A DNA stretch of 64,000 nucleotides from Pseudisothecium myosuroides (lineage: Eukaryota > Streptophyta > Bryopsida > Hypnales > Lembophyllaceae): contig OX637292.1 of assembly GCA_951799445.1 (NCBI GenBank), positions 1,801,296 to 1,865,295 on the forward strand. The letters are read 5' to 3'. Under the pieces are notes generated by a model. The model was not told where the DNA came from. It made no database searches and worked only from the letters and a program-made list of their open reading frames with translations. Shown piece by piece: positions 53,583 to 64,000 of this stretch. A program made the position numbers and the translations under genes. Position 1 is the stretch's first letter. Each line of letters opens with the position of its first letter.

Positions 53583-54402
53583 CAACTTTCGTATATCAAC
53601 TTTTGAAATTTGCCCATTGATGCTAATGGTATGGTTGTTTGAATGAAAAAGTTCCAAATATGTATTTGGTTTTGTTTGTCAGTGTAACTTGCCATTCAAC
53701 CATAGAAACTTAATAGAATGGTGCAAGAGATGCTCAACTCTTTTGTATCTCCTTCACCCACCAAGCTTCATAATACACAATCTAAATGGCTTTCTACCTT
53801 CTATAGAAGGTATAAAGACTCACTGGGTATATTGTGCACATATTAGTGGTGTGGCCTTTTAAAGTTGCATCTATCTATGTTTTATGGTTCTTGGGCTATG
53901 TACTGCCTATGGTATAGGTACTTCAGTTTTCTCTAAGGTTACAAACATTAGGTGAATTAAATTAATATAAAATTATTCCAATTTCAATTCCCAAGAAACA
54001 TGCGCATTCATGTATCTACCACTATGTTAAGCTTTCCTATTTTAAGCATGATCAGTTGTGGGTTCTACTTTATTTTAAAGGTAACATGCTTCACATACAA
54101 AGTATATTTTGATCTATCAATGTCTAACTCTTGATTTTTGTTTGTTTCCATTTTATACAATAAATTTTTTCATGCACCTCTAATTACTCTCAAGTTCTAA
54201 TTTCAAGTGAATTGAAGTTCATTATGGCCAAGCGGGTTTATTGAGGTTTTTAGGATTGCTCCGTTCACCATCTGCTGGAGGAGCTTGAAATCTTGGATAG
54301 CTGTAGATAGGTGTCGCAATTAGGAGAGTGTCACTTTTAAATGCACATACCTTAATAAGAGCATCCCCACCCGTCTTGCAAAACGGATGACTTGTCCAAG
54401 GC
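53583..54402. other. AT-rich interval without a supportable gene
   Basis: Nothing recognisable, except that CTTGCAAAACGGATGACTTG just before the solo LTR (54375-54394) reappears after it (56221-56240) with one change. Confidence 0.5.
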
Positions 54403-54407
54403 AACTT
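54403..54407. repeat. Target duplication AACTT left of the second solo LTR
   Basis: AACTT precedes the LTR and recurs at 56196-56200 directly after it. Confidence 0.85.
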
Positions 54408-56195
54408 TGTCGTAGCACAAGGAAGCACAAATCCTACCTTTAGGCGTTTTAATTGACAAAACACCCAAGATGACCCGTGTATCGTTCCCACAGGATTTTA
54501 ACTCGTAGTTTCCTCAAAATTCCCGGAGCAGGATCCGGAACACAAATCCAAGATAAAAGGAATCCGGGACTGAATCCTAGGAACTGCACTTCCTTATCCG
54601 TATTCCTTCAACTTCCTCCTTTTCAACTCATACTATCTAACATATTACAAACCAATAAAAACCAGGTTTGTATTTCTATCCACCAGTAGCTGTAACTTAG
54701 TATCCTACTTAACTAAAGGCGGAACCGGAAAGAGTGTCTTGATTCTCTACCTTTCCCGGATCCGGATCCAGTAAGCAAAGTAACCGATATTATAGTTTAA
54801 CCTCTATATCAGAGGGGTCCGCTCTTGGATTTAAGGAAGGGAACGTATACCCTACCCTTCAAAGGATTAGAGTGAATGAAGGTTCACTAAAGAAAACATA
54901 AAACACACACACAAAACCCGGATGCGGATTCTTCCTCACAACTGATCCGGGAAGTTACTCCGGACTAGCAGGTCACTCAAGAAACCCCCACAATCCTCTC
55001 TTACTACAACGACAGACCTATCTAAATCCGGTTCCTAAGGCAGATTCTGGTGACCAGATAACTAGGCAATCCTAACCACTTGCACATCACTCACTTCCGG
55101 TTATAGTAGGACCTCATCAACACTTCAATCAGCATACACCTGCCTCCTGCAAAATGCACCCAATCTAAGAGCGGCTATCCCACACAGAAGCGTCCAAGTA
55201 ACTACAGTAGCTAAATTTCACTCCTAGTACACACAGTCTCTTCAACCAGCTCACTTCAACTCCCGGAACCGGATTCAGATAGAATCCGGGGGAACTCTTC
55301 CTCCCTCCCAACACTAGCAAAGCAGCTACCTGCACTAAACAATGGTTCTAGCATTGCCGGCATATCAACCCAGAGTCGAGACTTTTCAGAGCAACTCTTA
55401 GGAAGTGGAAATCTGAATGACTTACTAAATGCTGAAATTTACAAGAAAGAAATGCCCGAGGCTTCAAACCAAAGTCAGCCCCCTAAATACCAACCCCAAG
55501 GAACCCCTAAAAGGCTCCATGGAACAAAGCCAGAGGACCAGAGAATGACACCTGTCATTCCTTATCCTCCCCATGTTGACTTTCCTACCATCCCATCAAA
55601 TCCGAAAAATCCAGATCTCAGATCCTAAAACCTCGGAAAGTGAAGTCCAAGTGCATCCAGCTAAAAAGCAGCTGGCTAATAGCTTCCTACCTATCCAAAA
55701 CTTCGGCTATAGCCCTACTGGTCTAAGTCTATCCTAAGAAACTTCCTATCTACTTCTGGTCTCACCCACAAAAAGTGAATCTCAGATCCGACAAATCCGG
55801 ATCCGGGTGTCTAGGTTCCTCCTAACAAAAAGCAACTTGCAAGTAACTTTCTAAATCAAAAGAACTTTAGTCCTAAACCGCCTATCTACTTCCTTCTTCA
55901 AATAATTGCAGTTCACTTCAGCCGCTTTGAAGGCGCTTCCACTTGATGAGGCTTAGGTAACACGTGTCAGCTCCTCCTAATTCCGGTTTCCGGTTTTCGG
56001 TTTCCGATTTAGGCCGAAAAATAAATTTTCTTCCTTAACCATTTTATCTTACTAAGAAATCCTATGTTTTGCTAATAGATAATTTTACAATTCCTTCTAC
56101 TTCTGACCCACAAAATCAAAATTCTTTTACTAAAAATGGATCCTTATTTCTAATTCTACCTTAATAACTAGAATCTGGTTTTCTGGGGTCCCACA
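54408..56195 (-). mobile_element. Solo LTR (1,788 bp) without ORF-X
   Basis: On the plus strand it starts TGTCGTAG and ends GGTCCCACA, with AACTT on both sides. The left part aligns with the U5-side of the LTR at 34880-38353 in the same orientation (TAGGCGT, then ATGACCCGTGTATCGTTCCCA; the AAACATAAAACACACAC and TTACTACAACGACAG landmarks), so it is read on the minus strand. It is about half the length of the ORF-X LTRs and has no long frame. It is a related short-LTR family, or ORF-X has been lost. Confidence 0.8.
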
Positions 56196-56554
56196 AACTT
56201 GCAAAAGTGCCCCACTAGACTTGCAAAACAGATGACTTGTTAAAAGGGATGGCTTGCAAGTCGAGGTTGGCTTGCAAATTGGAGTCATTTTGCAAGCTGG
56301 AACTTGGCTTGTAAAACAGCAAAGGACAAACTTTCCAATTTTGTGCTATTCCACAATATAATAAAATGAAAGTAAAAGAAACTTTTTAATTTTTTAATTT
56401 ATAAAAACTTCAAACTTCAATATCTTTTCTGTCGTGAATCTGAACCTTACACATTTGTGTACCTTCACAAAGAGCTTTCCAATTGTATTAAGGATGCGAT
56501 CGGGAGACACGCAATTCTAGAGATCTTATAATAATAAAAAAAAATCTCATTTAA

Positions 56555-57475
56555 CCCCTAAAGGACCGGCATGTATTTTTTGGCTGCATAGAAATTTTGG
56601 GCAGGTATGTGTGACTAGAGATTTCTATATTTTAAGCTAAAATTTTAATAGAAGGTAGGCGCAAAGAATATCTTTCATATGTACTAAATTTCATGACATT
56701 TGGAAATATTAGTAAAAAATTATTGCCTAATATGTTACTTTTTTTCGTAAATGGGCAGTCCGAGCAAATTAGAAAAAATTACTTTTTTCAAAAACATAAA
56801 TTTGAAATTGGTTTATTAGACTTATATGTATGTGAAAAGCTTTGAATCATTCCATTTCAATAGTTGAAGTGAAAGTTATGAAGAATTTTAGTTTGCGGGT
56901 AGTTATGGAATCTCTGTTCTAAAATAAACTTTGAAGTCCACTATTTCATTCAATTTTCAATATTTTTGAAAAAGAATAAATCCATTGAATGTATATTGTT
57001 TATTACAACATTACAACAATTTAGATTGGAATTTTACAATTCTATTACTAAATTATGAATAATTTAGTATTTTGAATCATACTTTACTTCTTTCCACTTA
57101 CTATTTTCTTCAAATATGAATATGAAATTTTTTAGTTTTGAATTTTTTTGTATGTATTTCTAACTTATTCCTTCAACATATTATGGGGATCAACAAGTTG
57201 TAGAATCTACTACTTTTTGTATAAAATGTTTGTAAGATGAAATCTAACCATTTGGAAAGAGTTAAAAAATGGATTTTTGTCAATTCAAATGCTAATATCT
57301 TTCAATCCACACGTTGAATTTGTCTGAAATTTTTATCACATATTCTCAAAACACTTTAGAATAAAATACTACGGTTACATATGCCAAATTTTTTTCTTTC
57401 AAGAACTTGGTGAATGTACTAAAAATGGCAGTTTTGAGCGTTTTTAGTGAAGACATAGTCATAGAACTTTAGGGG
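56555..57475. mobile_element. TTAA-type MITE, subfamily 2 (best-preserved copy)
   Basis: A 921-bp element flanked by TTAA (56551-56554 and 57476-57479), with CCCCTAAAG inverted at both ends. The interior GAAATTTTGGGCAGGTAT and the later body match the worn copies at 5750, 10746, 16436 and 25140. Confidence 0.82.
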
Positions 57476-57479
57476 TTAA

Positions 57480-58114
57480 GGTATAGATAATAAAATCTAA
57501 GAATTAAAATGTACAAATTATATGTAGTATGCAAGTTCATAACAAAAACTTAATTGAACCTATATGAGTTCAAAGATTTTGAACAAAATACAAATATATT
57601 AAAAATGTAAATCCTACAATTTTTTTGAAGTTTGCATCAAATGAGAGAGTGTTAACCATGGGGGTTTTCTAAGATAAATTGTCAAAAACTACCATTTTTT
57701 AGTGCATTGTCTAAAATTAAAAATTAAAAATTCCTTTTTTTAACTTCAAACTATACAAAAATATAGTATACTTCTATAAAAGTATTTTGAGAAAATTTCA
57801 ATCCATTTGACCATGTGGATTGAAAGATTATAACATTTGAAGAGAGAATTTTTTTCTTAAATTTCATTATTGCAACATAGAGTCAGCAAATTTTGAGCCT
57901 TCTTGGAGTTAATGTTTTTTTCTCTTGATGAATTTGCGTCTTGCAACCATTGAGCTCATGCAAATCTTATTAGGTGCACTTGTGCAAAATTTTAGAAGTA
58001 AATATGTAGTCTAGCTTACTTTGAATCACATTGCAATGCAAGGAGGTTAAATGAACTAGCAATACACTACCATAGCTTCCTAGAAGCTTAGGCAAATTAC
58101 TACCTAGTAATTAA
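57480..58114. other. AT-rich interval without a supportable gene
   Basis: No domain-bearing frame or defined repeat is seen. Confidence 0.5.
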
Positions 58115-58118
58115 TTAA

Positions 58119-59040
58119 CCCCTAAAGTCCCGTTGTCCCCTCAAGGGACAAAATTGATTTTGGCAGGCTCCTACGGTCTCAATATTTGTCATGATTTTTT
58201 GAATTTTTTGTGAAGATAGAAAATCACATTAGCTTTCCGAAAATGTAATTCTTATTTCAATCAATGCCCGGGAGCAAAAGTTATGGCACAAAACCCCCAA
58301 ATTTTAGTTCAACAGGCAGAAAAAAATCCTCACAAAAACTTTAAATTAAAAACTTTAAAAATTTGTTTCATATATATTTTATTTTTATCTACATGGAAAG
58401 CTTTGATTCATTCCATTTGGATTTGTTATCCAAAAATTATGGACAATCTTATTTTTTGGGCAATAAGAGCATCTTTTTGAAAAAATAACTTGTAGAATTC
58501 AATTTTGAATTCAATTTTGACAATTTTTCAAAAAAAAAAGTTTCACAAGTTTAAGATTTCTTGCTAGAACAATCTCACCATTGAGATTAGTATAATTCAA
58601 CTCTATCTTAGAGCTATTAATGATTTAATTTTTACTTCAATCTTGAACCTACTCCTACTTAACAATTTTTTAATGAGTAAAAACTAAGTGTTTCTTTTTT
58701 GAATTTTTTTTCCAAGATTCTCAATTCAATTCTTTATCATGTAAAATTAGAAATTCAAAATCATTAGAGCAAAAATTTTAAGTTAAGAAGGTTCAAAGCC
58801 AAAAAATGTAGTTGAGCAAGGTGCAAAAAAAATTGATTCCTTCACTTTAAATGCAAATATCTTGCAATCTACACGGTCAAAGTTTCTGAAATTTCTTCCA
58901 CACATTCTTACACTAGTCTAATACAAGATCCAGTGATTGAATATGCAAAAAACACATTAAAATTTTTTTTTTGCTCTTTACTATAGAAATGGCAGTTTTG
59001 AGTGGTTTTTGATGGAAAAATGGCCTTGGGACTTTAGGGG
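58119..59040. mobile_element. TTAA-type (piggyBac-like) MITE, subfamily 1
   Basis: A 922-bp element flanked by TTAA (58115-58118 and 59041-59044), with a perfect 13-bp terminal repeat CCCCTAAAGTCCC. It is the sister of the copy at 9597-10521 inside the giant hAT element. Confidence 0.86.
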
Positions 59041-59055
59041 TTAATGTGAAAAAAT

Positions 59056-59292
59056 CTTATAAGAAAAATGGGGCCTCAAGAAGGCTCAAAAAGTTTGGAC
59101 CACTAGTGATGTTATTACTGTATCAAAAAACAAAAATAAAAATCAAGAAAGGATAGTTCTAGCTAGTTGAATTTTGACTAGCAAGGACTGCAATTATTAA
59201 ATATTAAATTTTTTTTGAATTTTTTTTAAGCAAGTGACGTCACTATTGTTCTAGTTTCATGACCTTCTTTAGGCCCCACTTTTCTTGTAATG
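59056..59292. mobile_element. Small foldback element (about 237 bp)
   Basis: TTATAAGAAAAATGGGGCCT at the left and its near-complement AGGCCCCACTTTTCTTGTAA at the right form imperfect arms of about 60 bp. There is no coding capacity. Target duplication unclear. Confidence 0.5.
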
Positions 59293-59389
59293 AACAAATA
59301 GGCAGTCCAAAATATATATTGAAGTAAGATAGTTTTAAAACATGATAATATAAATTAGGCATTAATCGAAGTTGTCCTTACAATTTTTG

Positions 59390-59860
59390 GATGGTTGCTA
59401 CTACTTTCATATAACCTATAAATGCCCGAGGCACCAAGTTTGGTGTCAACAAAACCTAACCAAGTTGCTATGTTTGATAATTTATATTTTTGAAAAATTC
59501 TTTTTGAAGTCTAATTTTAGCGTCAAAAATCCGATTTTGAAAATGATTGATTATGATTTTTCTATCCAAGATTTTGTGCAAGGGTACCCATTGCAATCTT
59601 GACTTTTTGTAGTATTGAGGGCTTTTGGAAATGAGCCTCAAATACACTAGATCTTAGAGGAAAACACACATTAAAAATTCATTTAAAAAAAATTGTAGAG
59701 TAGATTTTGAGAAGCCGTAAATTGATTGGGGTTATGCATGTTAGGTTTTTTAACCTCATATTTTTTTGTTAACCAAATTTTTAGATTTGGCATGTGGAAA
59801 GAGGATTGAAAGACTTCAAGTCACTTTTATAGTTTTAACACCCTCATATTCAAACATTAT
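59390..59860 (+). repeat. Dispersed repeat shared with 23940-24390
   Basis: The same ordered blocks occur as inside the giant hAT element: TAAATGCCC, GAAGTCTAATTTTAG, GATTATGATTTTTCTAT, CAAGGGTACCCATT, ACATTAAAAATTCATTTA. Non-coding. Confidence 0.6.
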
Positions 59861-62063
59861 AATCTTTCAATTCATAAGTGATAGTGTTGTGTTTTCTTTT
59901 CCTATGTGACCCCTAACATGTCTAGTTTGAATTTGTACGGGTAAAATTCATAAAAAATTGATACAACTTATCAAAACCTTGACTTTTTGTTCAATTTAGA
60001 TAAAATTCCTAGAAGTTCAATAAAGGCCTTGAGCATTTAGAGGTTAAGGTAGCCACATTTACCTAAATCCTTGTCTTACCTCCAAACCCTAACTTCTCTA
60101 CATTGTACTATTTTTAAAAAGCATAAATATTTGAACTAGTGCTTATCAATGTAATTTAAGATGCTTGGACATAGTTATAATATACTTGTGCTAACTCTAG
60201 GTTAGAATATAGTTAGATGCTAATTTAATAAATTACAACACATGCCTATTGAATTTCTATGAGTTAGGCAATTTTTTGATATATGTATACTTTTGAGGGC
60301 AAACTAGGTGAATAATTTTCCAAAAATGTAGGCAACCTAGTTTTATAATTATTTATTTTTTAACCAAGTTGCTAGAAAGCTACAATAGTTGTTTTTTGAT
60401 GATTTCTTATGCAAGGAAGAAATTTTTTATTGAATCTAAAATGGTGAAAAATTTGTATCAAACATTTGGAATATGTGGGAAAAATTTCAAGAACTTTGAC
60501 TTCACAAATTGGGTGAAGTTACGATTGGGGTTTCAAAAAGGATTGTTTTACTAAAACACTATCATTTTTTGACTCATTCAATGTGTGCTAGAAATTAAAT
60601 ATTTTTTATTTATATATATTTGATGACAAATTCATGAAAAAGTTGTAATACTCCATCCAAAATACTATTGAGCAAGAAAAATTGAACAATTATGATATTC
60701 CTTTTCATTCCTTTGTTTTCAAATCCGGAACTATCTCAGCTTCAAATTTGAGGCAAAAGAAACAATCCGGAACACCAATTTATAGAGAAATCATTCATAA
60801 ACATGATAATTAACTGAAACAATGTTTGAATCATATCCATGTTTAATTTTAACTCTTAATTTGATGTATTACTATATTTCTTTATTTATGAGAACTTTCA
60901 AAAATCACAAATTTTTACACAATTTAAAAGGACTATAATCTCATAACATCTTCCTCCTAATACCATATGACATATTTAAATACAAACTTAATAAGGTGCA
61001 TGTCTAATTGTTTTAATAAAAAAAAACCTTTAATATGTTGTTCTTTCACTACTATAATGCGATCAGGTGCTGAATATGTTAAATTAGGAAAAAATTCAAT
61101 TGTTGAATTTGACCTACATAGCACATGATTGTAGTGTACCAATATGCTTTCTATATCACCATGTAATTCTTGAAATTTTCCAATATTGTTTTCATTTCTA
61201 GAAGGGCATTTTTCTAAAGTCCGGAGAGTCCGGAAAGTGATATCCATATTGAAACTTGCAAGATAATAAGGCTTGAAGTTAAAAGAAAACACTTTTCTTA
61301 GAAACTACCCTGACATAGGTAACAAAGTTTGACTATTCTTAGAATGTGATTTGAGAATAAAATTTTTTTTTTTAGAAAATATTATGCCATATTTTATTAG
61401 TTTCTTACAAGCCAAATTTCAAAAGTTGAAGGTTTTAGCAAAACATGCGCAAAAGATGCACAAATTGTCCAAATTTTTTTGGGGAGCATAACTTTTGATC
61501 TAAACACCCAATTGGAAAAAAAAAATTATATTCACACTAAGGTATAAATGTTCACACCTTGTGTCAAAATTTTGTGAACATTTGACCAAAATAAACTTTG
61601 TAGGAATCTACCTAAAGTTTCTTGCATATGTTAAATGGACATTTGGTCCTTTAGAAATTAAACATCAATAGTAGAAAGTTTTTGTACAATAAAAAATAAA
61701 ACTATTTATAGATTTTTTTCAAATGAATTTTAAAGATTTAACTTCAAAAATTTATCAAAAATGAAATTTCATTCTTTAGCATTTGAACTTTTTTTGATAA
61801 TTGGTCAACATTGCTATTTCAATTGATTTGCAAAAAATGGCATGAAATTCAAACCTTCTTCTAAATAATAATTTTAACAACTTAGATAAATACAAAATGC
61901 TTTGTGCTAGTTTCTTTATAGTTTTATTTGTCATAAATAACAATCTTTTTGTTGAATATAGAAATAGAAAGACAACCGCCAATCTAGTTTGCATAGAAAA
62001 AAATAATGTTTTAAAAAGAATAGAAAGTTGCCCAAAATTGTTGCTTGAAGTCAAGTAGTGACC
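59861..62063. other. AT-rich interval without a supportable gene
   Basis: Only frames below about 110 codons, without domains. GAGGTTAAGG near 60050 resembles a worn MITE end. Confidence 0.5.
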
Positions 62064-62067
62064 TTAA

Positions 62068-63035
62068 CCCCAAAGTGACAAAGAGGACAGAAAGTGTCCT
62101 CACAGAGTTTCAAGTCTAATTCAAAGTGCTGTAACTTTTGCATTCAAGGTCCAAATTCAATAAGACTTATTGAGAAAGTTGCGTTCTCCCTTCTAGTTTG
62201 TATGGTAAAATTTTCAGATCAATCCAAGATGTATTGATTTTTTGGAAGCCAATCAAAGTTCACAACTTCAATTTGAGTTCACCAAACTGCATTTTAGGGC
62301 TGCAACTTCGGGGCCTTGTATCTCCTTCATCCATTGCTCATTTTCAATAAAATTTGTTGGATTTTGTTCCCCTTGAAGTATACTTATTGTGGTAAAGTTT
62401 TCATGTCAATCCAAGTTGTTTTGAATGTTTGGGAGCAATTCGAAGTTCAAAATCCTGCCATTTTTGGAGTGTAGTGAACTTTGGCGGCTTGTTTCTTCTT
62501 CATACAGAGTCCATTTTCAATAACTCTTTTTGTAAAAGTTGCACATACTAGTCTAGTTTTTGTGGCTAAAATTTCATGTTAATCCAAGAATTAATGAGTG
62601 ACTGAGAAGCATTCTAGTAGAAGGAGGTTCAGCTTTAGATGTGTTTTTTGCAATTTTTCTTGTTGATTTTTGACATTTCAAAGCCGTTTTGTAGACACAA
62701 CGATTCAATTGAATGAATTTTTTTTCACCAATGTATTTGTATACTAGTTTTGAATCTTTTTGTAGTGTGAAGTTTTTTCATTTGAGTAAGTTTAGAAATC
62801 AAACTTCACCTCCAAATGTGTTTTTGGGAAAATTTCAGCATCCATTTTCAACACTAAAATATTATAATCTTGCAATCTATGTGGCCAAATGACTTCAAAT
62901 TTTGTACATGTCATCTACAACATGTACACTACAAGATTGTATGGTTGAGATTTGTATAACTTGAAGACATTTAGATCCATAAAGCTTCAAAGCAATGATG
63001 TTTTTGAACCCCAAAAATTGAATGTCACTTTGGGA
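62068..63035. mobile_element. TTAA-flanked MITE of a second family (968 bp)
   Basis: TTAA lies at 62064-62067 and 63036-63039. The ends CCCCAAAGTGACA (left) and TGTCACTTTGGGA (right) form an inverted repeat with one mismatch. This differs from the CCCCTAAAG family but has the same target. The interior contains CCAAATTCAATAAGACTTAT-type 60-110-bp sub-repeats (for example CATTTTCAATAAAATTTG and CATTTTCAATAACTCTTT). No coding capacity. Confidence 0.72.
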
Positions 63036-63039
63036 TTAA

Positions 63040-64000
63040 AATGGTTGCTTGGGCTTTCAAAAGTTAATTGTTAGCCAATACCCATTCAACAAAAAGCAAG
63101 TTATTAAAGTTTATCACAAAGTGAAAGTGAACTTCTATGAAAAACATAGACATTGACACCAAAAACATTCAAATTAGATAATTTTTCACAACTGAAAACT
63201 CTTCCAAAAATATACAATGACCAACCTATGATTGCTTTGTCCTTTGAGAAATTAATTCTTTAGTAAATGAACTAAAATATACTTTGAAACTTGACTATTA
63301 AATATAATAATCTTTTAAAGACATACCTAGGATGTGCAAACAATATTGACAAGGGCAAATCCAATCCAATCCAATGGAAGACTATCCAAAAGGGTGAATT
63401 GTAATTTGTTTTGGATAATTAAAGGTTGCACCGGACGGTATTTGGCGGATGGGAGGGGCGGACGACAATGGCAAGGGATACGAAGCCAAGATAAAAACGG
63501 CACAAAAGTAGATGAACTACACAAAAGTGACTGAAAGGCACAAAGTAGTTCAAAAAAAAGTTAAAATGGTGAATGAAAGGACAACAACCAACTGAAGTCG
63601 GACCAGTCTCGGACCAGTCTCGGACCAGTCTTACTAGGAAGACTAGGAAGTATTCGCCACTGGGCAACACGCTTGGACTAAACAACATACAATATATTCA
63701 CAATAAGAGTCAACACTTTACAGAATCCAATAGATCAACTCAATGAACGATTGAAGGGTTAGTAATACCCTATGTCCATAAACTGGGAACCTGCCAGCAG
63801 AATTGCATGTAGCAACTCCCCCGCTCTCAAGACCCACTGCCAAAATCAACAGCTAGCAGTTGCGCCTTCGAATGTGGCTACCATTAAAATTACTGATGTT
63901 GATATATAGAATCAAATATTGTCCAGCAGGGTTATCTCCACGTGTAGAACCTCAAAATCAACCCATAACACGCTCACCCTGTATGCTCATGAACCAACCA
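63040..64000. other. Interval without a supportable gene; short tandem repeat
   Basis: Three tandem copies of TCGGACCAGTC (12-bp period) lie at about 63597-63633. The other frames here are short and without domains. Confidence 0.45.

Overview
The window looks like repeat-rich nuclear DNA of a streptophyte plant (land plant or charophyte alga). The reasons are a short tract of plant-type telomere repeat (TTTAGGG), Ty3/gypsy elements with a tRNA-Asp-type primer-binding site, a plant-style hAT transposase (BED finger, DUF659, hAT C-terminal domain), and long AT-rich gene-poor stretches full of miniature transposons. The species cannot be fixed from sequence alone. I see no ordinary housekeeping gene; almost everything recognisable is mobile DNA or its cargo.

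Main result: positions 3904-32236 form one 28,333-bp transposon. It is bounded by an 11-bp terminal inverted repeat (CTGGGTTGTCA) and a perfect 8-bp target duplication (AACATGGG at 3896-3903 and 32237-32244). It sits in the protease region of a minus-strand Ty3/gypsy element: gag and most of protease lie at 34713-32237, and the end of protease, RT, RNase H and the start of integrase lie at 3903-1632. Removing the insert and one target copy rejoins the retroelement reading frame exactly. The 8-bp duplication and the encoded hAT transposase (26968-30297, intact, DDE residues visible) make this a giant hAT element. It carries three further genes: a protein-kinase-like gene (7295-8778, minus, broken), a 368-aa gene with a Gly/Tyr/Ser-rich tail (13503-14609, minus) and a 1,131-aa RING-finger gene (20203-23598, plus). 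The 368-aa and RING proteins share an N-terminal domain of about 115 aa that I do not recognise. Each of the four genes has a GC-rich GACCG/CGGTC-repeat cassette with a TATA box about 225-290 bp before its ATG, and similar GACCG arrays lie just inside both ends. The rest of the element is AT-rich and filled with roughly 0.9-kb miniature transposons.

Right of the giant element, 34880-38353 is the 3.47-kb 5' LTR of the interrupted retroelement, followed on the minus strand by its primer-binding site (34858-34875). This LTR contains a 633-aa open frame ('ORF-X'). Homologous ORF-X copies, both broken, lie in a complete 3,478-bp solo LTR at 42568-46045 (target duplication GTCGA) and in a partial LTR at 1-1631 that interrupts integrase. 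A protein-coding gene inside a giant LTR is the second notable system here.

From 38.4 to 52 kb there is a decayed En/Spm-like gene, a near-perfect 330-bp foldback MITE, a seven-copy palindrome cluster, and a decayed DUF7869-like gene (48571-51648). That gene is interrupted by a 361-bp hAT MITE whose ends resemble those of the giant element. From 52 to 64 kb there is no gene I can support: a tRNA-related repeat, a 970-bp inverted repeat, a 1.79-kb solo LTR, and three TTAA-flanked MITEs of two families.
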